Source: Sanguinoderma infundibulare
Taxonomy: Eukaryota > Basidiomycota > Agaricomycetes > Polyporales > Polyporaceae
NCBI GenBank assembly: GCA_032821775.1
Contig: JAVLRN010000009.1
Coordinates: 310,001-374,000, forward strand
DNA: 64,000 nt
Direction of reading: 5' to 3'
The translations under genes were made by a program, and so were the position numbers. This document shows positions 21,472 to 31,400 of the stretch, piece after piece. Numbering within the stretch: position 1 is the first letter of the stretch; each line of letters starts with the position of its first letter. The notes below the pieces were generated by a model. The model was given only the letters and a program-made list of their open reading frames with translations, was not told the DNA's origin and searched no databases.

Positions 21472-24400
21472 CTAGTGATTCGGGCGGTGGGTCCGTTTGT
21501 TGGCCGAGCGCCGAGGAGCAGAAGGGGTTGTGGGGGTGGCAGGGATAGCGCCATGTCCATGGACAGGCACAAAGTCAGGATCAGCCTTGTCGCACTTGAG
21601 GTGGAGGAGGAGGTTGTGTACGAAACGCTGTTCGTATCTGCATGATGTGTGGGTCAGCATCCGCATTTGCAGCAATAAGTAAAAACGTACTGAGCATTGG
21701 TAAACACTACCAGCATCGACTCCGAATTGCACCTCAACAAGTTTGGTGCCATGACGAGCGCCAGGTTAGCGCTAGTCATCTTGGTAACCGCCTGGATCTT
21801 GTCTTCCAAGAACAGCTGCATGAAGCTGATCACGAAGAGAACGACACGGCGATTGATGGTCGGAAGCCGCTGCACGATCTGCACGCAGACTTCTGGGTCG
21901 TGCGAGTTGGTGATGCAGTCGTTGTACAGCTCGTCCGGGACGAGCGGGTCGATGAGCTCACGGAGCCACAGCTTCAGCAAGGACGCGAGCACGTGAGGAT
22001 CATCTACGCTGTCGAGGCTGTAGTAGCCCTTGTCGATACGAAGCTTGAGATCGGAGACGAGGTCGCCGTCGCCGGGCACACGGAAGATACCCTCGGACTT
22101 CGTGCCACCGAGCGCGAGGATACCGTCTGCGAGGAAGGGGAGGATGATAGGAACCTTCTTATCGGGGTAGTTGCGTTCTTGTAACCTGAAGACGGTGTGG
22201 AGGGCTTCTCCAAAAATGGACGGTTGGAAAGCAGCGTCCTGAGAGTCGCAGTAAGCATCCGGAAACTTTGGCGTGGCTTGATGGTGGGAGCGGTGACTCA
22301 CCGATGCAGTTTCGATCTCAGCACCGCTTGGAGGCTTGCCTCGAGGACCCTTCTTCGAGATGTACGCCAATCTGCGAAGACAGTACTTCGCCATGACATC
22401 CACACGACCTTCCTGCTGGGTAGTTGCCTGCTGGATGTATGACTGCAAATACGCCTCGAAGTTCTTTGAAGGCGGGAACGTGACAAGTAACACGCAAAGC
22501 AATTGCCACCCTCTGAAGATGCTCTCCCTGCGGACGTGAATGGATGACGGTGGTCAATCAAACGCATACAGTGGCGTGTAGAAGGAACGTACGTGTTGGG
22601 GTTACCATTGAGCTGCTTCATCACTTGACAATAGATCTCGTCTCGAAGCTCTCCGTGACTGAGACCGACACCTAGCAACCAACGTTCTTCCTCCAAGAGA
22701 GGATTCGTCACGCCAGACGAGACCGACATGGTTGATGTGAGTGGAGTGGCCGGTGGCACCCCGACACGTTCCCGGTCACCCATAATGCGCTGGACAACTC
22801 GGAAGGTCTTGATTGCGTCCCTGTGAAGTTCGCGCTTCACGTTGATCAATGGTGATGTGATGGGGGCCTACGCATATACACAGATGAGACGATGTAGCTG
22901 AGAGATTATCCACGAAGCGTACCTTTTGCCAAGTCATGATCTCCGTTACCGGTACTGTACGCTTGAAAATGAACCCAGTCCGGTGCGTCGAGAAGTACTG
23001 CTTCGCGAAGTCGGACTCCGAGAACTGCAGGATGTCGGAGGCCAGATCTTGAGGCAGGACCGGATATTTCCTACAGCCTTCATCAACCAAACTAACGTCC
23101 AACAAGACGTGCACGAAAAACGTACCCGGTGTTCAGCGAGGAAGTACGAGTACGCTCAGTCCTGTCGTAGATGTCGATTGGAATCGGCGTGCTCCCATGG
23201 TTCACCAACTGGCTCATATGCCGGCTCGCCTCTGCATCGCCAACCCAGAACGTCAGGCTCATAACCACGAACATCACAAGCAATCAACCACACCAGCATT
23301 GAGCACAGGGCTGCTAATCTCCTTCCCTCGTATTTGGACTGGGACTGGGGCTGGAGTCGAAGCGCTCCGTCTCGGCTGGGGCGCAGTAAGAGGAGGCCGA
23401 TTGGGTGAAGGCGGCATGCTCCTGTCCTTCCCCAGGCCCTTGAACTTGAAGCGAAGAGGCGTCTCAGGAGTGGTCAAGCCATCGGATAGCGACGCCCCAC
23501 TGAGGAGTCTGGGGTCGGTGTTGATCTTGTTGATCTTCATCTTTGGCGGAGATTCGTCCAGCGGTGTGCCAGTCACCGAATGCGAACCCGACCCATGCTC
23601 TGAGCTGTCCGGCTTCTCTTGCGGGCTCGGGGTGGAGGAGGAGGAGTGCGAGTTCGACAGAGCGATCATCTCGAGTGCTGCCGTCAGGCTTTGTGGCTGA
23701 GGAGCCCGATACTCCATATACGAAGACGATTTGGAACGGGAGCGACCAATAGTGCCCTCGGGAGTCTGGCTCTTCTTGGGCGGGGTGTTCCTCTTCGACG
23801 GAGGCTTACCGTTGACTGGTGTACCGTTAACAGAGGATGTGGGAGAGGGAGCGCCGTCGGTGTTGTAAGGAGAGCCAGGTATCGGCGCAAGCGGGTGACC
23901 GCGCTCGTACGCTAGCGGACCACCATGCGAACCCTGGCTGTGGTGGAGATGGTCTGCACTGGATACTGACTTGAGCGGACTCTGTGCGGAGCGCTTTCCG
24001 GAGGACCCTGCGCGCGGCGAAGACTGGTTCGATCCTGGGGGCGTTGTCTGCGCCCGTCCGGGAGAGCTGCGTGTCGAAGAATGCGATCGACGGGGTTGCA
24101 AAGGGGACCCTGCACCTTTCCCTCCGTGTTTCTGTCCGTGATTAGATCCATTGGGAAATCCGCCCTCCCTGTCATTCATGTACGAACGGGAGCGGCGATA
24201 TGGCGCGCGCTCACTCGTTGGCGTTCCAGAGGGTGATTTTGATCCATTTCTGGCGTCGGGGGTGGCGTGTGGCTGGGAAGCGCGGTTGGTTAGGGATAGC
24301 CTGCGCGCAAGGGCGGTGTTTTGGAGGATGCCAAGCGGTATTACGAAGGCGTCCGGTCGCTCCCAAACGGTCTCGCCGGACTTTGTGTGGTAGTAATAGG

Positions 24401-25054
24401 GCAGGCCGCTGGCCTCGTCGAACATCTCCCACCACTCGCCATCCGGACTCGGAGGCAATCTAGCCGCACACGCCACCGCCATTCCTTTAGCATACGTCCG
24501 CCACAGACACTGTATGATGTGTGCCCAATGAGGATGGCTCTTACAGGAAATTCCCTACTGGGGGGTCCCAGCTAACCTCGCCAGTCGCGGGACATGCATA
24601 GAACGACACTTGGGTCTATGCGGGTTTCCGTGTTGGCGTTTGGGGGATGCGATGAGCAGAAATGCGCCGAAAAAGCACCGAGGAGGAGCAACAAAGATCA
24701 GCGATGCCTGGCATCACGAACAGGATCTGACCAGCGTCAGGATATAGAGCGCAGACGCACCTGCGGGTCCACAAGAGTGACCCAGAAGTTTGAGCCCCAA
24801 TCACCGCCTCCTGCCTGACCATCGCGGGTTGGTGAGGCGGTGGCGGCGCGGAGACTGTTCGTCGATGTGCGCCGGCCATTCAGGCGGACCTCCGGTGTTG
24901 GCGGGATGTTCTCGCTCTCGACAGCCTGTCTGTTCGTGGGAGTGGACGGGGCTTCCTTTGTTGTTGCTGCGGGTGGGTTCTTGTCCTTGATCTGTGATGA
25001 TTGAGAGTGTGCGAGGGCAGAGGAGGGTGAAGGGGGAGCGGGGGCGGCAGACAT
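21472..25054 (-). CDS. WW-WW-MyTH4-RhoGAP protein (Rho GTPase-activating protein)
   Basis: This GTPase-activating protein for Rho/Rac/Cdc42 has the domain order of animal Vilse/ARHGAP39. The ATG at 25054 begins a low-complexity tail (MSAAPAPPSPSSALAHSQ). WW1 (GSNFWVTLVDP, then VSFYACPATGEVSWDPP) is split by an intron. WW2 is DGEWWEMFDEASGLPYYYH...GETVWERP, reached from VGNFL through an acceptor near 24460. A long Ser/Pro/Thr-rich disordered region follows, at about 23300-24300. The MyTH4 domain (about 22350-23050) includes EEERWLLGVGLSHGELRDEI, then CQVMKQ. RhoGAP (about 21690-22230) includes VPIILPFLADGI, EGIFRVPGDGDLV with the arginine-finger Arg, LLKLWLRELIDPL and MTSANLALVMAPNLLR. The protein is about 950 residues and the gene appears intact. 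It would act at sites of polarised growth. Confidence 0.9.
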
Positions 25055-26137
25055 GGTCTGGGGGGAGCGCGGGATTGACTGTGTGGGTATCCGGTATCCG
25101 AGTGGAGCAGTCCTTCCGACGGCTGAGTTCCCAGGCAGGCAGTAACGAAGTGGGTCCAAATGAGGGGCGGGGCTGTCGGGGTATTCAGGGTATAGTACAG
25201 GGCTGGTGGCGACCAGGGCGTGCTGGCGAGGATGTGGAAGTGGGCAGAGCGCCCTGTCCCGCCCTGATAGCCGTCCGGCGTCCACCGCTTGTCAATCAAC
25301 GACCACCTCCGTCTCGAGCCTCGATCAACGACATACGTACCTCTTTCCTTGGTGACATCGCAGCCATATTTTCCAGTGGTGGGTATGTAGTATGCGTAAC
25401 ACTAGCATCAAGCTCCTACTTACCTAACAAAGTCAGGCTCGCCGGACACAATTCGGTCGGACGACGGCAGCACTGGCAATGCCACTCAACGTTGCTAGCA
25501 CGACCGCCTGCACTGTCGGTGAACATTCCGGGCCGCTATGATTCAGCAGCACCAAGGCGATACGCATATAGCCATGTTTTGCAGAGCGCTTGCCGAACTT
25601 TGGTCTGTCCTCGACGCCCTAGTTGACTCTTGGTATCTAAACTGATGCACCCCGTATCACGTTAGTCTCCCTTCGGCAGACAATAAACGGTCTATGGAGG
25701 GGGGGTTATAGTCAATAACGACCCATCCGCGATTTTCATCAGTCAAAACATCAGCGTTACTCAAGGCTAAAGATCGCAGTTCGGGCTGAACCGGTGTACA
25801 TCGGTCGGCGCCTCGAACGGCCGTTGCTTGAACATCGAGAAGCCTCGTTTACCGACACAGCACCTTTGCGTTCATGCCTTCTGGTGTATGCAAGCGTGTG
25901 CTCGTCCTGGTGAGTGGATCGTCTTCGGTTTCCTACGCGTCCGCTGTGCCAACGACGCTGCGATCGCCAGGCAGGTACAAAAGCACGGTCACCGGCAAAA
26001 CATACCCTAGACTCAAACTTCGGCGACAGAACCGCGGTTAACACAACACTAAGTTTGTAACGCATGCGCTTCCGATCCCTCCTAAGTCGTGTTTACGATT
26101 TGTCCACCAGAAACTCGCACCGGCATCAGTGTCCCCA
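25055..26137. promoter_or_regulatory. Divergent promoter region between RhoGAP and F-box-like paralogue 3
   Basis: The two flanking genes diverge, so their promoters share these 1083 bases. The GC-rich left part adjoins the RhoGAP start and an open frame reads through upstream of its ATG without one of its own. No TATA box is clear. No gene is seen. Confidence 0.4.
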
Positions 26138-27142
26138 ATGGATACACTCCCCATCGAGGCGTGGCATCACATATTCTCCTTCGTCTGCACTGATGGCGGT
26201 TTCACGGGGGCCTCCCTTGGACGCACCTCCCGCGCTTTCCGCGCCGCGTCTGTGCCCTACCGCTTCCATTCTGTTCAACTCTCCAGCATTAACGGCGTCG
26301 ACAAGTTCCTCTCCGCATACGAAGCCGCACTCGCCTCCGCCTCCGCCTTATCGACAGACACCCCGCATGTCCGGCATCTCCTCTTCGCCTTCCTCCCCGG
26401 CAAGGTCGACATGGTCATCCTCAGTGATTGCTTCCACTTCCGCGACTTCCACTCCTGGCAACAAGCGAAGATCGGCTGGAACGAGCGCTTCGTCGCGCGC
26501 GTTACCCGCCTTTTCGAGCTCATCGCCCCCCGTCTGGAGACCTTGACCGTCTTGCAGTGCGCGGATGTGCCCCTGCCCTACGTCCGCTGCGAACCGTTCC
26601 CGACGTTACGCGAGCTCACTATCCTGTACGAGGACACGCTCTTCGTGCGCTCGCCGCTGAAGGAGCTCGCCTGGATCGAACCGAAAGACGACGGTTTCTT
26701 TGGCGCCGGCCAGCCTCCAACGCTCGAGGAGCTGGCCGCGACACCAACGTTTCCCGCACTGGAACGGCTATACCTGGCCAACGGCACATGGGCACTGACG
26801 CTCCCGATGTGGGCTGCCGCCGCCCCGCGCCTGACCCACCTCCGTGTCTCTGCGGCTGACGAGGCGACCGGGCTCACGTTGCGGGAGCTGTTGGACGCCA
26901 CCGGCAGCGCTCAGTCCCGGAACTGGTCTGTGCTCCAGACCGTCGTCCTCCAGGCCAAGTTCAACCCTGATGCGACTCAGAGGGAGGCGTGGGCTGGGAT
27001 CCTGCACGACGTCGGGGCGGGGAGGACGGAGATGCAAGTGGAGCTCGAACCTGGGTTGCTTGCGCCTCGGCTTCCCGAATGGGCTGCAAGGCTTACCGGG
27101 GAATGGATAGCTCGCGCCGTCGGCGAGCGGGGTTCGCGGTGA
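26138..27142 (+). CDS. F-box-like domain protein, paralogue 3 (334 aa, single exon)
   Basis: This is a third intronless member of the family at 13226 and 15160, about 10 kb from them with the G-alpha and RhoGAP genes between. The ATG is at 26138 (MDTLPIEAWHHIFSFVCTDG). The N-terminal F-box-like block and CTDGG signature are kept. Later shared blocks are HLLFAFLPGKVD, LETLTVLQCADVPLPY, LRELTILYEDTLFVR, a WALTLPMWAAAAPRLTHLRV block and a shortened tail (RLTGEWIARAVG). It lacks the second acidic and basic tail of the other two, so it is the most diverged copy. The ligase-adaptor role is inferred only. Confidence 0.78.
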   Translation: MDTLPIEAWHHIFSFVCTDGGFTGASLGRTSRAFRAASVPYRFHSVQLSSINGVDKFLSAYEAALASASALSTDTPHVRHLLFAFLPGKVDMVILSDCFHFRDFHSWQQAKIGWNERFVARVTRLFELIAPRLETLTVLQCADVPLPYVRCEPFPTLRELTILYEDTLFVRSPLKELAWIEPKDDGFFGAGQPPTLEELAATPTFPALERLYLANGTWALTLPMWAAAAPRLTHLRVSAADEATGLTLRELLDATGSAQSRNWSVLQTVVLQAKFNPDATQREAWAGILHDVGAGRTEMQVELEPGLLAPRLPEWAARLTGEWIARAVGERGSR

Positions 27143-27241
27143 TGGCGAAGAATAGCAGGGCTTCTGACCTGTGTTTCTGAAGCAAGGTGGACTTTTTCAG
27201 ATGTATGGAGTGGTCCCCGGGGAAATGGGGTTAGAGCGGAC

Positions 27242-27669
27242 TCAGCGGGAGAAGACGAGGATCCATGCGGTAATGACTGAGGTTGTGCGAGTGCGAACCC
27301 GTCGAAGCTTGCTCGCCTGCAAATGACGGAGTCCTCGTTATCAAATGAATATGAGGTTCCCAGGTACGTCCGATAAGTGCGTCGTTCCGGCGGGCATGTC
27401 CACCTTGAGCGTTGACGTGCCTGCAAATGCTCCGGATTATTAGCGCCTTGGATGTCAAACATTCGGGATGCCTCGATCGATCGGATCGGTGTCCACAATA
27501 TCCTTTGTGGCGCTGTGGTACTTGACGAGTGGTTGCGTTGTGACGGACGACCGGTGACTTGGCTGTCTTTCACTTGGTTGTTCTCCAGCGAGCCGCTGTT
27601 CCGAAGCGACTCGGGCGCGAGGAGGATCTGCTGCCATCCATCGAACCGCTCAAGCCCGATCGACGTCAT
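27242..27669 (-). CDS. Possible small four-exon gene, unknown function
   Basis: I do not recognise this product. From the ATG at 27669, exon 1 (27669-27574) encodes MTSIGLERFDGWQQILLAPE and onward to ENNQ. A 53-base intron (GTGAAAG...TCAAG) leads to exon 2 (27520-27461: YHSATKDIVDTDPIDRGIPN). A 57-base intron containing CTAAT leads to exon 3 (27403-27368: VDMPAGTTHLSD). A 51-base intron ending TTGCAG leads to exon 4 (27316-27242: ASKLRRVRTRTTSVITAWIL, then a stop), giving about 92 residues. A simpler model reads through the second intron to a TGA at 27455, giving 53 residues. Intron sizes and signals match the neighbours and codon use looks coding. No signal peptide or CaaX end is visible. 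It is convergent with F-box-like paralogue 3. Confidence 0.38.
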
Positions 27670-28664
27670 ACAGACACATCTATATTTGCTCTCCGCGGGC
27701 AGCTAATTGTCAGCACTTCTGGACGTGAGCAGTATTGACGGTGCCTTCAGGGAAAGCAGATCTTCAGATTCGAAATATTCACAGGACGTACTTGTCAATC
27801 GCCCGTTCTCGACTGCGCTTACAGATCTTCGCCCCACACCGAGTCCGGGGCTCACATCCTTATTTCCCCACACTCACGATCACTCACCGTTTCACGTTCT
27901 TGACTTAACGTCTCCATCGTAAGTCGCGTAGCACAACATTGCCCCTGGCAGACTGCCGTAATCCTCTTCGTCGGGATGCGAATCTGTACGGGAACGCTGC
28001 CAATCGGACAAGCTACGTTCTCCCCGAATTCATTACCGCAAACCTTCCAATTAAGCCTCCAGATGCTGCTCTACTCGTCCTCGAAATCCACTCCAAGTTT
28101 CGCGTCCGGTGCGCACATTCGCCTGTCCTTCCCCACTCATCAACTGGCCAATTCACCAGTATTCCAGGTTCCATGTTCGGTAAAGTACGCGCGCCATATT
28201 TAGCTTCCCGCAGGTCCCTCCATCTCACACACTCGCATCCGGTAGCCTAGGGCTTCTGATGTCCTGCTTCTTAGCTTCTTCTCCCGGGTGCACGCGGGCA
28301 GGTCCCATGGCCAGCGCGCCACCTCGTCTCAGAACTCCGGAGCCCATTGGCCTGGCTATTTGCGGCGGCTCGTGAAACGGTGATACTCTTCGAGGCCGGA
28401 GGCTCACCACAACTCGATTCAGAACCTTTCAGGGCCTAGCCGGCGCACAGGGATGTGCGCTTGCCCACCACGTATCGAGTTTCCCGAGTCCGGCAAGCGA
28501 TTTGTAGGAGAAGCTTGATGCTGGACGTCTAGGCGTGGCGTCCGCCGTAAGGGACCCAAGTATATATTGCGAACCTCGTCACTCGGTTCCCACTCGTCCC
28601 GCGCCGGCCTTCTCCCCGCCCCGTCGACGGGTTACCCCCTCAGCGCTCAGCTCTCCTTGCAGCC
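27670..28664. other. Intergenic, 995 bases
   Basis: This region is upstream of the formate/nitrite transporter and of the possible small gene, on opposite strands. Only short overlapping frames are present. A TATA-like element near 28560 is listed separately. Confidence 0.4.
28560..28567 (+). promoter_or_regulatory. TATA-like element of the FNT gene
   Basis: GTATATAT lies about 100 bases before the ATG at 28665 and is followed by a CT-rich stretch (CCTTCTCCCCGCCCCGTC), the usual layout of a fungal core promoter. Confidence 0.4.
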
Positions 28665-30666
28665 ATGGCCAGCCTTGATCCGCCGAGCACCCTGAAGCCC
28701 GCCCAGGTCGCGGTCGCGATGATTGAGAGCGGGGTCGCCAAGCACCGCACGCGCGCCGATCTCGTGTTCTTCAAGGCGGTGCGTCTTCACGCTCTTGCGT
28801 TTGGCAGCGAACGCGTTCGCGCATGGAAGCCGCTGATGGTGGGTTTGGCTTCACCAGGTCGCGGCCGGGGTAATGCTGTCCTTTGGAGGCCTTCTCTCAG
28901 AGATTGTGTCTGGGGGATCTGGAGGGATCAACACCTCGAACCCTGGCCTCGTCAAGTTCCTCGGAGGGGCGGTCTTCCCAGTGGGCCTCATCATGTGCGT
29001 CCTCGCCGAGCGTTCGCCCCTCCCCCGCGTCCCCTGCCTCCTCGAAACCCCGCGTGCCTTCGCGATCTGCATCCTGCGTCTTCTTCGTCCGCCCTGCCTC
29101 CGCAGCGCGGACTCTAACACCATCACGCCTTCCCGCGCAGATGGTGCCCGTGCGGTTATCCGACAGGCGGTGGCGCGATACATGGCAGACTGGACACTGA
29201 CATGATCTTCTGGCGTGCTGCGGTTCACCAGGATCGTATTGCAAGGACAGGAGCTACTCACGAGCAACATGATGGTCAGTGCCCTGGTTTGACAGCGGCG
29301 AGGGTCGGCTAGGCGATGCTGACGGGCTCCTCGAACGCTTCGCCTTCGCGGACAGATCTTCCCGATGGCGTGCATCAACGGCGTCGTGCCGTGGTGGGGC
29401 CTTGCCTCCAACTGGCTTATCGGTGCGCCACTCCTCACGCCCTGTCGCCCTTCCCGCCGGGTCCGCTGACGGCGGCGCGCTTCGACGCAGTGACGTTTGG
29501 CAACCTCTGCGGCAGCCTCTTCTTCGCTGCCGTTCTCGTCAAGTGTAAGTCCTCCTGTGACGGATCGGGCAGCGTGCTTCGGGGACTGATCGCTGTGGTT
29601 TACCGGATAGACACTGGCATTATCTCCACCGCGCCCTACAACGCCTATGCGGTTTCCTTTGCTCTGTGCGTGCGCTCTTCTTCTCCGCCTTGGGCCCGCC
29701 GGGTGGCTGCATCAGCTGCGTTTCAGCCACAGCTTATTAACGTCTGCTCTTGCCGTTTCGCAGACACAAGGCCGCAGAACCGGCATGGCACCAGATATTC
29801 TTGCGTGGCATCGCCTGCAACTGGCTCGTCTGCGTCGCAGTTTGGGTGCGTCCTCAGCCCTCGTGCGATGGCCCCAAATTCCTTCCGGTGCTGACACGAC
29901 ACGGATGCTATCCAGCAAGCGGCAGGAGCACGTGAGACCCTTTCCAAGGTAAGGTTTGAACCTTTTTTTCTTTAGTTCTTTCCCGCAAACAGTAGAGTTT
30001 GATTGCGACGCTGACCTTGCTCTCCTTCCCCTCCTCTCACCAGATCGTGGCGATTTGGATCCCCATTATGGTATGTTCTGCATCCCAGTCGAGCAACTAG
30101 CGTATGTGTGTGGGTAGATTGCTTACTCGGGTGCGGATCCACCGCTGCGGTATGCGGTGTAGATTTTTGTGGCATGCGGATACGACCACGGTGAGTCGGA
30201 CCGTACCTCGATGTCCCCGTCAAATCCTCAAGCCCGTTGACAGTCGTGGCGAACATGTTCTCCGTTCCCCTCGGCATCCTCTTCGGTGCACCCGTAAGCA
30301 GAGGCTCTCCCCAATGTCCATCCTACAAGCTCTGGTCTAAGCGCGCTCATCCATGCAGCTGACGGTGGCGGAGTACATCAGAAAGTACGTCAAGATGCGC
30401 CACTGGTGCTCGAGAAAGGAAGGGACGTGCCCCTGACATCACAGAAACGCTTGACTTTTTTTCGCAGATCGCTCATCGCGGCGTACCTCGGCAACATCGT
30501 CGGCGCGCTCCTCGTCGCCCTCCCGGCACTCTACTTCTACGCGCCAGACTACAAAGCCGGCGGACTCCGCGACGCGGAGGCGGGAGAGGGGGTACGCCGG
30601 AACAGTGATGGCCAGGACTCGAGTGTCGAAGCATACAAGTCGCCATCGGACAAGCGGTCGCACTAG
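28665..30666 (+). CDS. Formate/nitrite transporter family (FNT) channel
   Basis: This plasma-membrane channel of the FNT family (PF01226) conducts formate, nitrite or related small anions. The ATG at 28665 opens MASLDPPSTLKPAQVAVAMI, and the gene is split into about ten exons. Spliced blocks in order are: VAAGVMLSFGGLLSEIVSGG; FLGGAVFPVGLIMIVLQGQE, then LLTSNMM (the ELxTxN motif); ACINGVVPWWG; TFGNLCGSLFFAAVLVKY; APHKAAEPAWHQIFLRGIAC, then NWLVCVAVW; IVAIWIPIMIFVACGYDHVV with the conserved pore His; and GAPLTVAEYIRKSLIAAYLG, NIVGALLVALP. The C-terminal tail is hydrophilic and ends DKRSH. Six membrane segments are expected and found. Nitrate-assimilation genes do not flank it, so formate is as likely as nitrite. 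Confidence 0.88.
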
Positions 30667-31013
30667 ACTGGGAGACGGAGTATTCACGAGAGATGATGCC
30701 GTCGGATGATCCATCACTAGTACTATGTATTTGTATGACTTCTTGGATGTTTCGCGATTCTTGTTTCCTGTCATGAAGCCTGGGACGCTGTTCGATCTTC
30801 GAAGCTGGGGAGACTCACATCGTGATATGTCGTGCACACATGCTTGACTACGGACTATTCAAGGGTTTGCAGCAAAAAAAGCCAAGGCGTCAGCCATATA
30901 AGACTTGTTCGTCCCTTCTCCACCAAGTGTATGTTTTACGGGCGAAATAAACGAGTACGTGCGCACCTAACACGCCAGGGCTGCGTTGCATGCGTATATT
31001 AGATAGGGGATTA

Positions 31014-31400
31014 CTAATCCTTTTCAGGACCCTTATAGACCTTGAGAATCCGCCAAAGACGCACGTCGCCTTTCTGGATGTGCTCGTGGTCGTGGGCAAC
31101 GATGCGCCCAAGCGTGCCTAAACAGCAGCGGGATGTGGAGCGCACGCGTGGAGTTTTTCTCTGGACCCCCCTCGCTGTCCATCACACCGAGCACGCTTGC
31201 TCTGATAAACTTCGCGACCATAAGGCCAGTCCGGAGAACCCGGACGTGGACATGCCCGCTTATAGCTTAGATTCGGAAGAAGTTCAAGTTCGAGAAGATG
31301 GAATCGGCCGAAAACGAGGTGGACTGTCCCTCCTGACGTAGTGCTGGAGTGCATCAAGAGCCTGCGTACGCAACAACTGCCGGTATGAATGTGTATCGGA
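31014..31400 (-). pseudogene. Probable broken 3' end of an unidentified gene
   Basis: Reading the minus strand, a coding-like stretch runs HVHVRVLRTGLMVAKFIRAS, VLGVMDSEGGPEKNSTRALH, IPLL, then, after a one-base frame change, GTLGRIVAHDHEHIQKGDVR and LWRILKVYKGPEKD, followed by TAG at 31014-31016. Dropping one T from the TTT at 31120-31122 would restore a single frame, so a one-base insertion is likely. An in-frame TAA lies upstream at 31267-31269. Other frames before it (LDALQHYVRR; GTVHLVFGRFHLLELELLP) also look coding but do not join cleanly. I do not recognise the family. An alternative is a real gene with a very short intron at 31115-31143. Confidence 0.35.

Noticed and set aside
24461..24482. 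ATG at 24482 (MAVACAAR) as the start of the RhoGAP protein
   Set aside because: It lies inside an intron. Splicing the upstream exon ending VGNFL to the acceptor near 24461 restores the first WW domain and the order seen in relatives.
27455..27669. Mating pheromone precursor as an identity for the small gene
   Set aside because: The size and an ER-containing N-terminus are suggestive, but there is no Cys and no C-terminal CaaX box in any splice form.
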